NCBI GenBank assembly: GCA_046306335.1
Contig: JBKDXM010000011.1
Location: 1 to 53,363 of the forward strand
Source of the DNA: UBA2386 sp046306335
GTDB taxonomy: Bacteria; Planctomycetota; UBA1135; UBA2386
Direction: 5' to 3'
DNA: 53,363 nucleotides
Positions 36,403-45,273 of the stretch are shown piece by piece. The notes beneath the pieces were generated by a model. The model made no database searches and was not told the DNA's origin. It saw only the letters and a list, made by a program, of their open reading frames with translations. Each line of letters starts with the position of its first letter. The first letter of the stretch is position 1. A program made the translations under genes and the position numbers.

Positions 36403-36478
36403 TGGTGGGCAGAGCCAGGGTTGAACTGGCGACCCCAGCATTTTCAGTGCTGTGCTCTACCAACTGAGCTATCTGCCC
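36403..36478 (-). tRNA. tRNA-Phe(GAA)
   Basis: A complete cloverleaf on the minus strand: acceptor GGGCAGA/TCTGCCC, D-arm GCTCAGTTGGTAGAGC, anticodon loop CTGAAAA with anticodon GAA, T-loop TTCAACC, discriminator A and encoded CCA. No second copy or fragment of it was noticed in the window, so unlike tRNA-Gly it shows no sign of integration. Confidence 0.96.
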
Positions 36479-36572
36479 GACCAGTGCCGCTGCGCCTTGC
36501 GGCACAACGGGGCGCAGAAACCTAGCGAGCGTCGGCGGAGCGCGCAAGCGCGAAGGCTCGCGGCGGGACGGC

Positions 36573-37616
36573 TCAGGCGCCGCCGTCGCGCCGGCGCAGC
36601 CGGTAGTGCGACACCAGCCACTCCGTGCCGTCGGCGAAGCCCCACAATTCGGCGCAGGCCATGAAGAACACGCGCCAGAGATTGGCCATGGCGTCGGCGC
36701 GTTCGCCGTAGGCCTGCTGGAGCACCGGGCGCAGGTCGGCGCGGGCGCGGTCGAAGTTGGCCAGCCAGGCCTCGGCCGTCCGGGCGTAGTGCACGCCGTC
36801 GACGCGCCAGTGGCCCTCGACGGCGAAGTGGTCCTGGAAGTGCAGCAACTGCGCGTCCGCCGGCATCTGGCCGCCGGTGAAGAAGTGCCTGGCCATCCAG
36901 TCGTCGTCGCCGTCGACCGCGAACGGGTAGCCGACGGTCGCGTGCGTGAACACGTGCACGAACATCTTGCCGTCCGGCACGAGCCAGCCGGCGGCGCGCT
37001 CCAGCAGCCGGCGCCAGTTGCGCGCGTGCTCCATCATCTCGACCGAGACGATGCGGTCGAAGCGGCCCGGCGGCGTGAAGGCGTTGGCGTCGGCGGTCAG
37101 GATCTCGACGTTGTGCAGGCCTTCCTGCGCCGCGCGCGCCAGGATGTCGGCGCGCTGGCCGTGCGAGTTGCTGACGCCGACGACGCGGCACCTGGGGTAC
37201 GTGCGTGCGATCCACAGCGTCAGCGAGCCCCAGCCGCAGCCGAGTTCGAGCACGCGCATGCCGTCCTGCAGTTCGGCGCGCTCGCACGACAACCGCAGCA
37301 TCGCCGCCTCGGCGTCGTCGAGGCTGGCGCAGCCCTCCTGCCACAGGCCCGAGCTGTACTTGCGGTGCGCGCCGAGGACGCGCTCGTAGAACGCCGCCGG
37401 GACCTCGTAGTGCTGCGCGTTGGCCGCCGCGGTCTCGACGGCGATCGGGCTCGCGTCGCACTCGGCGATCCACGCCATCAGCCGGCGGGCGGATGCCTCG
37501 GGATCGTGCGCGCATTCGGCGCGCAGGCGATCGCGCAGGAGCCGACGGATGCCGATGCGGACCAGCCAGTCGGGCAGCAGGCCGCGCTCCAACCATCGTT
37601 CGGTGCGGGTCGTCAT
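36573..37616 (-). CDS. CFA-synthase-type SAM-dependent methyltransferase (short form)
   Basis: A 347-residue SAM-dependent methyltransferase of the cyclopropane-fatty-acid synthase family. Residues about 75-120 match the substrate-entry region (NAQHYEVPAAFYERVLG; HRKYSSGLWQEG). The SAM motif VLELGCGWGSLTLWIA and the motif DRIVSVEMMEHARNW are intact. ATG 37616 overlaps the stop of the upstream DUF1295 gene by 4 bases, giving a two-gene operon divergent from the desaturase operon. It probably methylates an unsaturated acyl chain in membrane lipids. It differs clearly from the second family member at 41591, so the two probably catalyse different steps. Confidence 0.88.
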   Translation of the reverse strand: MTTRTERWLERGLLPDWLVRIGIRRLLRDRLRAECAHDPEASARRLMAWIAECDASPIAVETAAANAQHYEVPAAFYERVLGAHRKYSSGLWQEGCASLDDAEAAMLRLSCERAELQDGMRVLELGCGWGSLTLWIARTYPRCRVVGVSNSHGQRADILARAAQEGLHNVEILTADANAFTPPGRFDRIVSVEMMEHARNWRRLLERAAGWLVPDGKMFVHVFTHATVGYPFAVDGDDDWMARHFFTGGQMPADAQLLHFQDHFAVEGHWRVDGVHYARTAEAWLANFDRARADLRPVLQQAYGERADAMANLWRVFFMACAELWGFADGTEWLVSHYRLRRRDGGA

Positions 37617-38401
37617 GGGGCTTTGCTCGGCCGTGGCCGCCAGGGCACGAAGGCGTTGGTCTCCTGCTGGTAGCGGCGGTAGTCGTCGCCGCGGCTCTTC
37701 AGCGCCTGCAGCTCGGTGTACGGCACGCCGCTGACGAAGCGCACCAGCACGAACATCGCCGCCGGCTGCAGCGCCGCCCACCAACCCGCCGCCGGTGCGG
37801 CGACGACCGCGATGCCGCACCACGTCAGCCACTCGAAGAAGTAGTTCGGATGCCGGCTGTAGCGCCACAGTCCGCGGCGGCAGGCGCGGCCGCGTTGGCC
37901 GGGGTCGCGCCGGTGCGCTTCGAGTTGGCGATCCGACAGCGTCTCGAACGCTTGGGCGCAAGCGATCACGCCGAGGCCGGCCCACTGCGCCGGGGCGAGG
38001 GTCGCAGCGCCGTGCCCGGCGAGGAACCAGAACGGCAGCGCGAACAGCAGCGCCGCCAGCGCCTGCACCTGGTAGAAGACGAACAGGTTGCGGTGCGCCT
38101 TGCTGCCCCAGTGCGCGCGCATCGCGCGATAGCGGCCGTCCTCGCCGACGTGGGCGAGGACGCGGTTGACGACGAGGTGCCACGACAGCCGGCCGCTCCA
38201 GACGCCGACGATCGCCGCCGCCAACCAGCGCTGCGCGAGCGCGCCCTCGCCGACGGCGGCGAAGGCGAGGCCCAGCGCGCCGATCGCGATCGCCCATGCG
38301 GCGTCGACCGAGGTCGCGTCGTTGGTGCGGGTCTGGCGGAGCCAGAGCAGCGCGAACGTCACGCTGCATGCGATCGCGGCGCTCGCCTCGACGGGAATCA
38401 C
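37613..38401 (-). CDS. DUF1295 / steroid 5-alpha-reductase-like membrane protein
   Basis: A 262-residue membrane protein with about six or seven helices. The C-terminal signature GLWRYSRHPNYFFEWLTW is diagnostic for the DUF1295/SRD5A and isoprenylcysteine-methyltransferase superfamily, whose members bind NADPH or SAM. The GTG start at 38401 (VIPVEASAAIACSVTFALL) was chosen because the first helix follows directly. Coupled by a 4-bp overlap to the short CFA-type methyltransferase, it probably reduces an acyl double bond in the same lipid pathway; this is inference. The start lies 99 bases from the divergent desaturase. Confidence 0.85.
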   Translation of the reverse strand: MIPVEASAAIACSVTFALLWLRQTRTNDATSVDAAWAIAIGALGLAFAAVGEGALAQRWLAAAIVGVWSGRLSWHLVVNRVLAHVGEDGRYRAMRAHWGSKAHRNLFVFYQVQALAALLFALPFWFLAGHGAATLAPAQWAGLGVIACAQAFETLSDRQLEAHRRDPGQRGRACRRGLWRYSRHPNYFFEWLTWCGIAVVAAPAAGWWAALQPAAMFVLVRFVSGVPYTELQALKSRGDDYRRYQQETNAFVPWRPRPSKAP

Positions 38402-38500
38402 GGCTCGCCGCCTTGTCGCCGGCGATTCGAGGGTCGAAGGTTGCGCCGGCCGCCGCCGCGCGGTTCCATCTGCGGGCCCGAATCGCCTGCACACCACCGC

Positions 38501-39466
38501 ATGACGTCGGCTGAACCGCTCGCCAATCCGGAACTCCAAGACGTCCTGACCGGGTCCGTCGACTCCGAGCCCCGCGTCGAGCTGCCGCTCGCGCCGTCGC
38601 GGCGCGTGGGGGAGTCGATCGACTGGGCGCGCATCTGGCCGTTCCTGCTGCTGCAGGCGACCTGCCTGCTCGTCTTCGTCGTCGGCTGGAGCCCGGTAGC
38701 GGTCATCACCTGTGTCGCACTGTATCTGGTGCGCATGTTCGGGATCACGGCTTTCTACCACCGCTACTTCTCGCACCGCACGTTCCGCGTCGGTCGCGGC
38801 ATGCAATTCGTCGGCGCTCTGCTCGGCGCCGCCGCCACCCAGCGCGGGCCGCTGTGGTGGGCGGCGCACCACCGGCAGCACCACCGGCACAGCGACACGC
38901 CGCAGGACGCGCATTCGCCGATCGCGCACGGCTTCTGGTGGGCGCACATCGGCTGGATCGCCTGCCGGCGCAACTACGCCACCGACCTCGAGCAGGTCCG
39001 CGATCTCGCGCGCTTCCCCGAACTGCGCTGGCTCGACCGCAACGACCTCGCCGTGCCGCTGGCGCTGCTCGCCAGCCTGCTGCTGCTGGGGTGGGGCCTG
39101 GAGACGTGGGCGCCGTCGCTCGGCACCGACGCGCTGCAGATGGGCGTGTGGGGCTTCAGCATCTCGACGACGCTGCTGTTCCACGCCACCGCCTCGATCA
39201 ACAGCCTCGCGCACCTGATCGGCAAGCGGGTGTGGCCCACCAAGGACAAGAGCCGCAACTCGATGGCGCTGGCGCTGCTGACGCTGGGCGAAGGCTGGCA
39301 CAACAACCACCACTGGTGCCCGGGCACGGCGCGCCAGGGCTTCCGCTGGTGGGAGATCGACATCTCCTACTACGCGCTGCGTGCGCTGTCGTGGGTCGGG
39401 CTCGTGCACGACCTGCGGCCGATCCCGGCGCGCGCGCGCGACGCTGCGCGCCGTCTCCGCGGATGA
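38501..39466 (+). CDS. Acyl-CoA/acyl-lipid delta-9-type fatty acid desaturase
   Basis: A 321-residue membrane di-iron desaturase with all three His boxes: HRYFSHRTF, HHRQHHRHSD and EGWHNNHHWCPG. The N-terminal ~45 residues are variable, and four helices flank the boxes. It introduces a double bond into a fatty acyl chain using O2 and an electron donor. It is the first gene of a four-gene operon in which every junction overlaps by 4 bases (ATGA, GTGA, ATGA). The product double bond is the natural substrate for the CFA-type methyltransferases next to it. Confidence 0.93.
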   Translation: MTSAEPLANPELQDVLTGSVDSEPRVELPLAPSRRVGESIDWARIWPFLLLQATCLLVFVVGWSPVAVITCVALYLVRMFGITAFYHRYFSHRTFRVGRGMQFVGALLGAAATQRGPLWWAAHHRQHHRHSDTPQDAHSPIAHGFWWAHIGWIACRRNYATDLEQVRDLARFPELRWLDRNDLAVPLALLASLLLLGWGLETWAPSLGTDALQMGVWGFSISTTLLFHATASINSLAHLIGKRVWPTKDKSRNSMALALLTLGEGWHNNHHWCPGTARQGFRWWEIDISYYALRALSWVGLVHDLRPIPARARDAARRLRG

Positions 39467-40791
39467 CGCGCGCCGCGGCCTTCCTCGGCACGGGCAGGAA
39501 GCGCGTCGCGATCGTCGGCGCCGGCATCGCGGGGCTCGTCGCCGCCGAGCGGCTGGCGCGCGCGCACGACGTCACCGTCTTCGAGGCCGAGGCGCGGCTC
39601 GGCGGCCACACGCACACCGTCGACGTCGCGACCCCGGCCGGCGGCAACCTCGCCATCGACACCGGCTTCATCGTCTGCAACGACCGGACGTATCCGGGCT
39701 TCCTCGCGCTGATGGCGCGGCTCGGCGTGCCGCTGCGGCCCTCGACGATGAGCTTCTCGCTGCGCTGCGAGCGCACGGGCATCGAGTACAACGGCGCCGA
39801 CCTCGACCGCCTGTTCGTGCAGCGCCGCAACCTGCTGCGGCCGTCGCACTGGGGCATGATCCGCGACATCCTGCGTTTCCATCGCGACGCGCTGGCGCTG
39901 CGCGGCAGCGAGACGCCGCTCGGCGACGTGCTGGCCGCCGGCCGCTACGGCCGCGCCTTCCGCGAGCGTTACCTCGTGCCGATGATGGCGGCGATCTGGT
40001 CGGCGGAGCCAGCGAAGCTGATGGCGATGCCGGCGCGCTTCTTCGTCGCCTTCTTCGCCAACCACGGCATGTTGTCGGTGAACGACCGGCCGCAGTGGTT
40101 CACCGTCGTAGGCGGCTCGCGCAGCTACCTCGCGCCGCTCGCCGCCGCCTTCCGCGAGCGCGTGCGCCTCGGCGCGCCGGTCGAGCGGTTGCAGCGCGCG
40201 CCGGACGGCGTGCTGGTGACGGTCCGCGGCCAGCATCCCGAGCGCTTCGACGCCGCGGTCGTCGCCGCCCACAGCGACCAGGCGCTGGCGCTGCTCGCCG
40301 ATGCCGACGACGCCGAACGCGCGACGCTCGGCGCGATCCCGTACCAGGAGAACGACGTCGTGCTGCACACCGACGCATCGCTGCTGCCGCGGCGCGAGAA
40401 GGCGTGGGCGGCGTGGAACTACCACCTGACGGCGCGGCCGGCGGCGCGCGCGACGGTGACCTACTGCATGAACCTGCTGCAGGGGCTGCCGGGCGACGTG
40501 GTCTACAACGTCACGCTCAACCGCAGCGACGCGATCGACCCGGCGAAGGTGCTGCGACGTTTCGTCTACCACCATCCGGTGTTCGACGCCGCCGGCGTGC
40601 GCGCGCAGGAGCGCGTCGCCGACCTCAACGGCCGCCGCCGCGTGTGGTGGTGCGGCGCGTGGTGCGGCTTCGGCTTCCACGAGGACGGCGTGCAGGCCGG
40701 CCTGCGCGTCGCCGCCGACTTCGGCCTCGCCGACGCGGCGGCGCCTTCGGCGTCGTCCGCCGGGGCGGCGGCCGCAGGGGCGACGGCGTGA
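39463..40791 (+). CDS. FAD-dependent amine-oxidase-like oxidoreductase
   Basis: A flavoprotein of 442 residues. The dinucleotide-binding motif is KRVAIVGAGIAGLVAAERLA, followed by FEAEARLGGHTHTVD, the usual second flavin contact. The C-terminus has WWCGAWCGFGFHEDGVQAGL, typical of this FAD/NAD(P) amine-oxidase-like group that accompanies DUF1365 and CFA synthase. The last ~20 residues are Ala/Ser-rich and dispensable-looking. ATG 39463 overlaps the desaturase stop. It probably oxidises or desaturates a membrane acyl chain in the same pathway; the exact reaction is unknown. Confidence 0.88.
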   Translation: MTRAAAFLGTGRKRVAIVGAGIAGLVAAERLARAHDVTVFEAEARLGGHTHTVDVATPAGGNLAIDTGFIVCNDRTYPGFLALMARLGVPLRPSTMSFSLRCERTGIEYNGADLDRLFVQRRNLLRPSHWGMIRDILRFHRDALALRGSETPLGDVLAAGRYGRAFRERYLVPMMAAIWSAEPAKLMAMPARFFVAFFANHGMLSVNDRPQWFTVVGGSRSYLAPLAAAFRERVRLGAPVERLQRAPDGVLVTVRGQHPERFDAAVVAAHSDQALALLADADDAERATLGAIPYQENDVVLHTDASLLPRREKAWAAWNYHLTARPAARATVTYCMNLLQGLPGDVVYNVTLNRSDAIDPAKVLRRFVYHHPVFDAAGVRAQERVADLNGRRRVWWCGAWCGFGFHEDGVQAGLRVAADFGLADAAAPSASSAGAAAAGATA

Positions 40792-41594
40792 CGGCGCCAG
40801 CGGCGAGCGCGGTCGCGACCGCGACGGCTGCCGCGCCCCACTGCGCCGTCTACGTCGGCGACGTGCGCCACCGCCGCCACGACCGCGTCGGCCACGCGTT
40901 CGCGGTGCGGCTGTACATGGTCTACCTCGACCTCGCCGAACTCGACGCCGCGTTCGCCGGCCGTTGGCTGTGGTCGCAACGCCGCTGGTGGGCGCCGATG
41001 CGCTTCCGCCGCGCGGACTACTTCGGCGACCCGGCGCGGCCGCTCGCGGCGTGCGTGCGCGAGGCCGTCGCCGCCGCGACCGGCACGGCGCCCGACGGCC
41101 CGGTGCGCGTGCTGACCCAGCTGCGGTGCCTGGGTTACGTGCTCAACCCGGTGACCTTCTACTACTGCTTCGACCGCGCCGAGCGGCTGCAGGCCGTGCT
41201 CGCCGAGATCACCAACACGCCATGGGGCGAACGGCACCACTACGTCGTCGCGCGCGGCGCGGCGACCGGCGACTCGCTGCACGCCGAGTTCGCCAAGGCG
41301 TTCCACGTCAGTCCGTTCCAGCCGATGCAGCATCGGTACCGCTGGGGCTTCGGCACGCCGGGGGAGCGGCTCGGCGTGCACATGGACAACCTCGTCGACG
41401 GCCGGCCGGTGTTCGACGCGACCCTGGCCCTCGCCCGCCGGCCCTGGACGACCGGCAACCTGCTGCGCGCCGTGGCCAGACATCCATGGATGACGGCCAA
41501 GGTCGTCGCCATGATCTACCTGCACGCCTTCCTGCTCTGGTGCAAGCGGGCGCCCTTCCACACCCACCCCAAGAAGGCCCAGCCGGCGCGATGA
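40788..41594 (+). CDS. DUF1365 family protein
   Basis: A 268-residue protein of the DUF1365 family: YVGDVRHRRHDRVGHAFAV at the start, LTQLRCLGYVLNPVTFYYCF in the centre, and KAFHVSPFQPMQHRYRWGF. The family has no established activity but is found repeatedly between an FAD oxidoreductase and a CFA synthase, as here. The GTG start at 40788 overlaps the upstream stop; the first ~20 residues are Ala/Thr-rich, so translation could begin slightly later. The next gene's ATG overlaps its stop. A role in processing or presenting the modified lipid is inferred from context only. Confidence 0.9.
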   Translation: MTAPAASAVATATAAAPHCAVYVGDVRHRRHDRVGHAFAVRLYMVYLDLAELDAAFAGRWLWSQRRWWAPMRFRRADYFGDPARPLAACVREAVAAATGTAPDGPVRVLTQLRCLGYVLNPVTFYYCFDRAERLQAVLAEITNTPWGERHHYVVARGAATGDSLHAEFAKAFHVSPFQPMQHRYRWGFGTPGERLGVHMDNLVDGRPVFDATLALARRPWTTGNLLRAVARHPWMTAKVVAMIYLHAFLLWCKRAPFHTHPKKAQPAR

Positions 41595-42850
41595 GCGGTT
41601 CGATCCTGATCGCCGAAGCCCGCGACGACGGCCAGCCGGTCGCGCGCCGGCAGCCGACGACGACGCAGCGGCTGCTGCGGGGCGGCATCCTCGCCCGGCT
41701 GCGGGGGTTGCGCTCGGGCGCGATCCGGCTGCGCGACGCGCTCGGCGAGACGACGGTCGGCGATCCGGCCGGCCCGCTCGGCGCGGTGGCGATGGACGTG
41801 CTCGACCCGGAGTTCTGGTCGGCGGTCGCCGCCGGCGGCGACCTGGGCGCTGGCGAGGCGTTCGTCGCTGGCCAGTGGCGTTGCCCCGAGCTCGTGCGGC
41901 TGATGCAGTTGTTCGTGCGCGACCGCGGCGTGCTGCTCGGCGTGCACGAGACGATCTGGTCGCTGCCGCGGCGCTGGCTGCTGCGCGCCGGCCAGTGGCT
42001 GCGGCGCAACAACCGCGGCGGCAGCAAGCGCAACATCGCCGACCACTACGACCTCGGCGACGACCTGTTCGCGCACTTCCTCGACCCGACGATGACCTAC
42101 TCGTCGGCGTGGTTCGAGCGGCCCGAGCAGTCGCTGCAGGAGGCGCAGCAGCACAAGCTGCGGCGGCTCTGCCGGCTCGTCGACCTGCAGCCCGGCGACC
42201 GGCTGCTGGAGATCGGCACCGGCTGGGGGAGCCTCGCGATGTGCGCCGCCGGCGAGTTCGGCGCGCAGGTGACGACGACGACGATCTCGCAGAACCAGCA
42301 CGACCGCGCGCGGCAGCGCATCGCCGACGCGGGCCTCGGCGGCAAGGTGACCGTGCTGCGGCAGGACTATCGCGACCTGCAGGGCACGTTCGACAAGCAG
42401 CTGTCGTGCGAGATGATCGAGGCGGTCGGCGCGCGCTTCCTGCCGACGTACCTGAAGGTCTGCGCGCAGCGCCTGCGGCCCGGCGGCGTGCTCGGCCTGC
42501 AGGCGATCACCATCGCGCACCAGCACTACGCCGAGGCGCTGCGCATGGTGGACTACATCCGCCGCCACGTCTTCCCGGGCAGCTTCATCCCGTCGATCCA
42601 GGCGATCGCCGAGGCCGCCAGCGCACACACCGACCTGCGCCTGGAGTACTGCGAGGACTTCGACCACCACTACGCCACCACGCTGCAGCGCTGGCGCGAG
42701 ACGGTGCTCGGCGCGCCGGGCCCGTTCCTGCAGCGCGGCGGCGAGCCGTTGGTGCGCGCGTGGGAGTACTACTTCGCCTACTGCGAAGCCGGTTTCCGCG
42801 AACGCCACATCGGCGTCGCGCACCTGCGCTTCCGCCGCGCGGGCGGGTAG
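41591..42850 (+). CDS. Cyclopropane-fatty-acid-synthase family methyltransferase (long form)
   Basis: A protein of 419 residues, close to classical CFA synthases. The N-terminal ~130 residues form the lipid-binding domain. The methyltransferase domain starts at NIADHYDLGDDLFAHFLDP, with MTYSSAWFE, the SAM motif LLEIGTGWGSLAMCAA, SCEMIEAVGARF and DYIRRHVFPGSFIPS. The bicarbonate/active-site residues expected of the family (Cys, Glu, His and Tyr) appear present. It transfers a methylene or methyl from SAM to an unsaturated phospholipid acyl chain. It is the last gene of the overlapping operon with the desaturase, FAD enzyme and DUF1365. Confidence 0.92.
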   Translation: MSGSILIAEARDDGQPVARRQPTTTQRLLRGGILARLRGLRSGAIRLRDALGETTVGDPAGPLGAVAMDVLDPEFWSAVAAGGDLGAGEAFVAGQWRCPELVRLMQLFVRDRGVLLGVHETIWSLPRRWLLRAGQWLRRNNRGGSKRNIADHYDLGDDLFAHFLDPTMTYSSAWFERPEQSLQEAQQHKLRRLCRLVDLQPGDRLLEIGTGWGSLAMCAAGEFGAQVTTTTISQNQHDRARQRIADAGLGGKVTVLRQDYRDLQGTFDKQLSCEMIEAVGARFLPTYLKVCAQRLRPGGVLGLQAITIAHQHYAEALRMVDYIRRHVFPGSFIPSIQAIAEAASAHTDLRLEYCEDFDHHYATTLQRWRETVLGAPGPFLQRGGEPLVRAWEYYFAYCEAGFRERHIGVAHLRFRRAGG

Positions 42851-42879
42851 CGGCGCGCGGGGCCCGGAGCCGCGCGCGG

Positions 42880-43374
42880 TCAGACGCCGACGAACCGGGA
42901 CGCCCGATCGCGGGCGTCCTCGACGTTCGCCTTCGAGGACGAGGCGCCGAACTTCACCACGGAGCCATCGTCGAGGGTGATGGCGAGGTGGTACGTCGGG
43001 CTGTCGCTCCACTCGGTCACGCCCGTCGCGATGCCGCGAATGCGTCCCAACGGTTGCGTTCGTTGCGCGGCCTTCATGCCCGGCGACGATTCGAGCCACG
43101 TCGCCAGCCCTGCGCTCCGGTCGAGCACGAACTGCGTGTCCTTGCTCGCGATCGCCCCGAAGTGGAACAGCGAGCCGATCGCGACGGCGCCGGCGCCGAT
43201 CACGGCGATCACCCAGTGCGCCAGCCCGGGCGACGTCGCCCAGTCGACCGCGGTGAGCAGCTCGTAGGCTCCCCAGAGGGGCGCCAGCGCGAGGCCAGCG
43301 AGGATCCACCGCGTGCCGGCGCCGAGCGCGTGCCGGATCGCCAACCGGTCAGGGTGCTCTTCGAGTTGCAGCAT
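42880..43374 (-). CDS. Membrane protein of unknown function
   Basis: A 164-residue protein with two membrane helices (about 23-45 and LAHWVIAVIGAGAVAIGSLF at about 52-72) and a cytosolic beta-rich C-terminal part (FVLDRSAGLATWLESSPGM; TYHLAITLDDGSVVKFGAS). This pattern, two helices followed by a small plate-like domain, is common in bacterial membrane proteins that resemble PH domains, but no specific family was recognised. ATG 43374 was chosen because the longer frame adds only Arg/Pro-rich sequence. It is convergent with the lipid operon, ending 30 bases from it. Confidence 0.6.
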   Translation of the reverse strand: MLQLEEHPDRLAIRHALGAGTRWILAGLALAPLWGAYELLTAVDWATSPGLAHWVIAVIGAGAVAIGSLFHFGAIASKDTQFVLDRSAGLATWLESSPGMKAAQRTQPLGRIRGIATGVTEWSDSPTYHLAITLDDGSVVKFGASSSKANVEDARDRASRFVGV

Positions 43375-43539
43375 GGGCGTCGCTGCGTGGCGTCGTCGGC
43401 GCCAGGCCTCTCGGCGGACGATCGTCCGCGTCCGATCCGGACCTGAGCGTCGCCGCGCGGCAGGCTCACCATGAGCGGGCGTGGCCTGCGGGCGTGGCCG
43501 TGGCGGCCATGGCATGGGATCGTGCGTCGCGCCCGGCCG

Positions 43540-44499
43540 CTATCCGCGCAGCGCCGCGCGCGCCGCCGCCACGTCGACCGCGATCTGCGCCGTCAGTTCG
43601 CCGGCGTCGGCGAACTTGCGCTCCGGCCGCAGGAACTTGCGGAACGCGACTTCCAGCTCGCGGCCGTAGAGGTCGCCGTGGAAGTCGAGCAGGTGCACTT
43701 CGAGCCGCGACTCGGTGGTCGTGCTGCCGGCGAACGTCGGCCGCACGCCGAGGTTGGCGACCGCCGGGTGCACGGCGCCGTCGACGATCGCGTCGACCGC
43801 GTAGACGCCGGCCGGCGGCAGCGCGCCCGGCTGCGGCACGAGGTTGGCGGTCGGGAAGCCGAGCGTGCGACCGCGCGCTTCGCCGTGCACGACCGTGCCC
43901 ATCGCGCCGGGGAAGCGGCCGAGGAAGCGGTGGGCGGCGGCGAGGTCGCCGCGGGCGATGGCGGCGCGGATCGCCGTCGACGACACCGGTTCGCCGTCGA
44001 GCAGGAACGGTTCGCCGACCCGCACCTCGAAGCCGAGTTCGGCGCCGAGCTCGCGGAAGCGCGCCGGCGTGCCTTCGCGGTCCTTGCCGAGCGCGCTGTC
44101 GTAGCCGAGCAGCAGGCCGCGGGCGCGCAGCCGGCCGACCAGCAGGTCCTCGGCGAACGCGCGCGCCGTCATGGTCTGCAGCCGCGGCTCGAAGCGCAGC
44201 AGCACCAGCCGCCCGACGCCGGCGCGGCGCAGCAGACGCAGGCGGTGCGGCACGCTGACCAGCTGCGGCGGCGCCTCACCGCGCAGCACCTGGTCGGGGT
44301 GGTTGGCGAACGTGACCACCGTCGGCATGCCCTGCAGCGCCGAGGCCATCTCCATCAGCTGGTGCAGCAGCCGCTGGTGGCCGAGGGGCACGCCGTCGAA
44401 GACGCCGACCGCGACGACGGACCGGCTCGGCGGCGCGTCGCCGTAGGCGCCGACGAGGTCCAGGGCCAGCAGCGCGTCGAGGCCGTCGATCAGCCGCAT
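43540..44499 (-). CDS. ribF: Bifunctional riboflavin kinase / FAD synthetase (RibF)
   Basis: A 319-residue two-domain enzyme that phosphorylates riboflavin to FMN and adenylylates FMN to FAD. The N-terminal FAD-synthetase domain has VAVGVFDGVPLGHQRLL and the later SSTAIRAAIARGD. The C-terminal kinase domain has GRTLGFPTANLV and TTTESRLEVHLLDFHGDLYG. The usual nucleotide-binding motif is G-x-FDG-x-H-x-GH; here the first His is Pro (VPLGH), which could weaken the adenylyltransferase step. ATG 44499 gives the standard N-terminus. It is on the same strand as def, which lies 112 bases upstream. Confidence 0.94.
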   Translation of the reverse strand: MRLIDGLDALLALDLVGAYGDAPPSRSVVAVGVFDGVPLGHQRLLHQLMEMASALQGMPTVVTFANHPDQVLRGEAPPQLVSVPHRLRLLRRAGVGRLVLLRFEPRLQTMTARAFAEDLLVGRLRARGLLLGYDSALGKDREGTPARFRELGAELGFEVRVGEPFLLDGEPVSSTAIRAAIARGDLAAAHRFLGRFPGAMGTVVHGEARGRTLGFPTANLVPQPGALPPAGVYAVDAIVDGAVHPAVANLGVRPTFAGSTTTESRLEVHLLDFHGDLYGRELEVAFRKFLRPERKFADAGELTAQIAVDVAAARAALRG

Positions 44500-44611
44500 G
44501 GGCGGGCAGCGTAGCGTCGGCGGTCGCGCGGCGAACCGTCGGCCGGCGCGAAGTCGGGACGCGCCGCACCCGGGCCGTCCTCCGGCGTGCGGAAGCGGCG
44601 GGCTGCCGCCG

Positions 44612-45124
44612 TCACGCGCGCGCGCGGAACTCGGCTTCGAGTTCCTGCAGTTGCGCCTTCACGCGCAGCTTCTCGGAGGCGGTCAGGCGGTCGACGTAGA
44701 GCACGCCGTCGAGGTGGTCCAGCTCGTGCTGGATGACGCGGGCCAGGAAGCCGTCTGCGACCAGCTTCTGCGGCTGGCCGGCGAGGTCCTGGTACTCGAC
44801 CGTGATCTCGATCCAGCGCTCGACCTCGGCGTGCATGCCGGGGAACGACAAGCAGCCTTCCTCGCCGAACTCGCGCCCCTTCTTCTTGGTGATCTTGGGG
44901 TTGCAGAGGACCTTCTCGCCGTCCTTGTCGTTGCGATCGCCGCTCGGGTTCAGCACCAGGAGCTTCAGCTCGATGCCGACCTGGGGGGCGGCGAGGCCGC
45001 AGCCGACCTCCTCGTACATCGCCGCCATCATCTGCTCGGCGGTCTTGCGCAGGTCCGCGTCGAAGCTGGTGATGGGCTTGCCGCCGCGGCGGAGCACGGG
45101 GTCGGGGTAGACGAGGACTTCCAT
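44612..45124 (-). CDS. def: Peptide deformylase
   Basis: A 170-residue metalloenzyme removing the formyl group from nascent protein N-termini. All three motifs are present: GCGLAAPQVGIE, EEGCLSFPGMHAEVERW (metal-ligand Cys) and VIQHELDHLDGVLYVDRL (HExxH). The length is standard for the family. The N-terminus MEVLVYPDPVLRR fixes the ATG at 45124. It is divergent from the TPR gene at 45274, with 149 bases between them, and upstream of ribF on the same strand. Confidence 0.96.
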   Translation of the reverse strand: MEVLVYPDPVLRRGGKPITSFDADLRKTAEQMMAAMYEEVGCGLAAPQVGIELKLLVLNPSGDRNDKDGEKVLCNPKITKKKGREFGEEGCLSFPGMHAEVERWIEITVEYQDLAGQPQKLVADGFLARVIQHELDHLDGVLYVDRLTASEKLRVKAQLQELEAEFRARA

Positions 45125-45273
45125 GCGGCAGGTCTAGGGTCGGCGGTGGCGCTGCGCCAGGTCGCGGCGGGTGCCGGGTGGGGCTGGCGGTTGCGGCCCC
45201 TTTGGGGGCGGAGTAGATTCTTCGCCCCTTTCGCTGCCGTCAAGTTCCGACGCCCGGCGACCTTCCGTCCCGC

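Noticed and set aside
36403..36478. tRNA-Phe as a second integration site
   Set aside because: No partial copy of its 3' end was found elsewhere in the window.
36311..36547. N-terminal extension of the small membrane protein through tRNA-Phe
   Set aside because: The translation (QIAQLVEHSTENAG) is that of a tRNA gene, not of protein-coding sequence.
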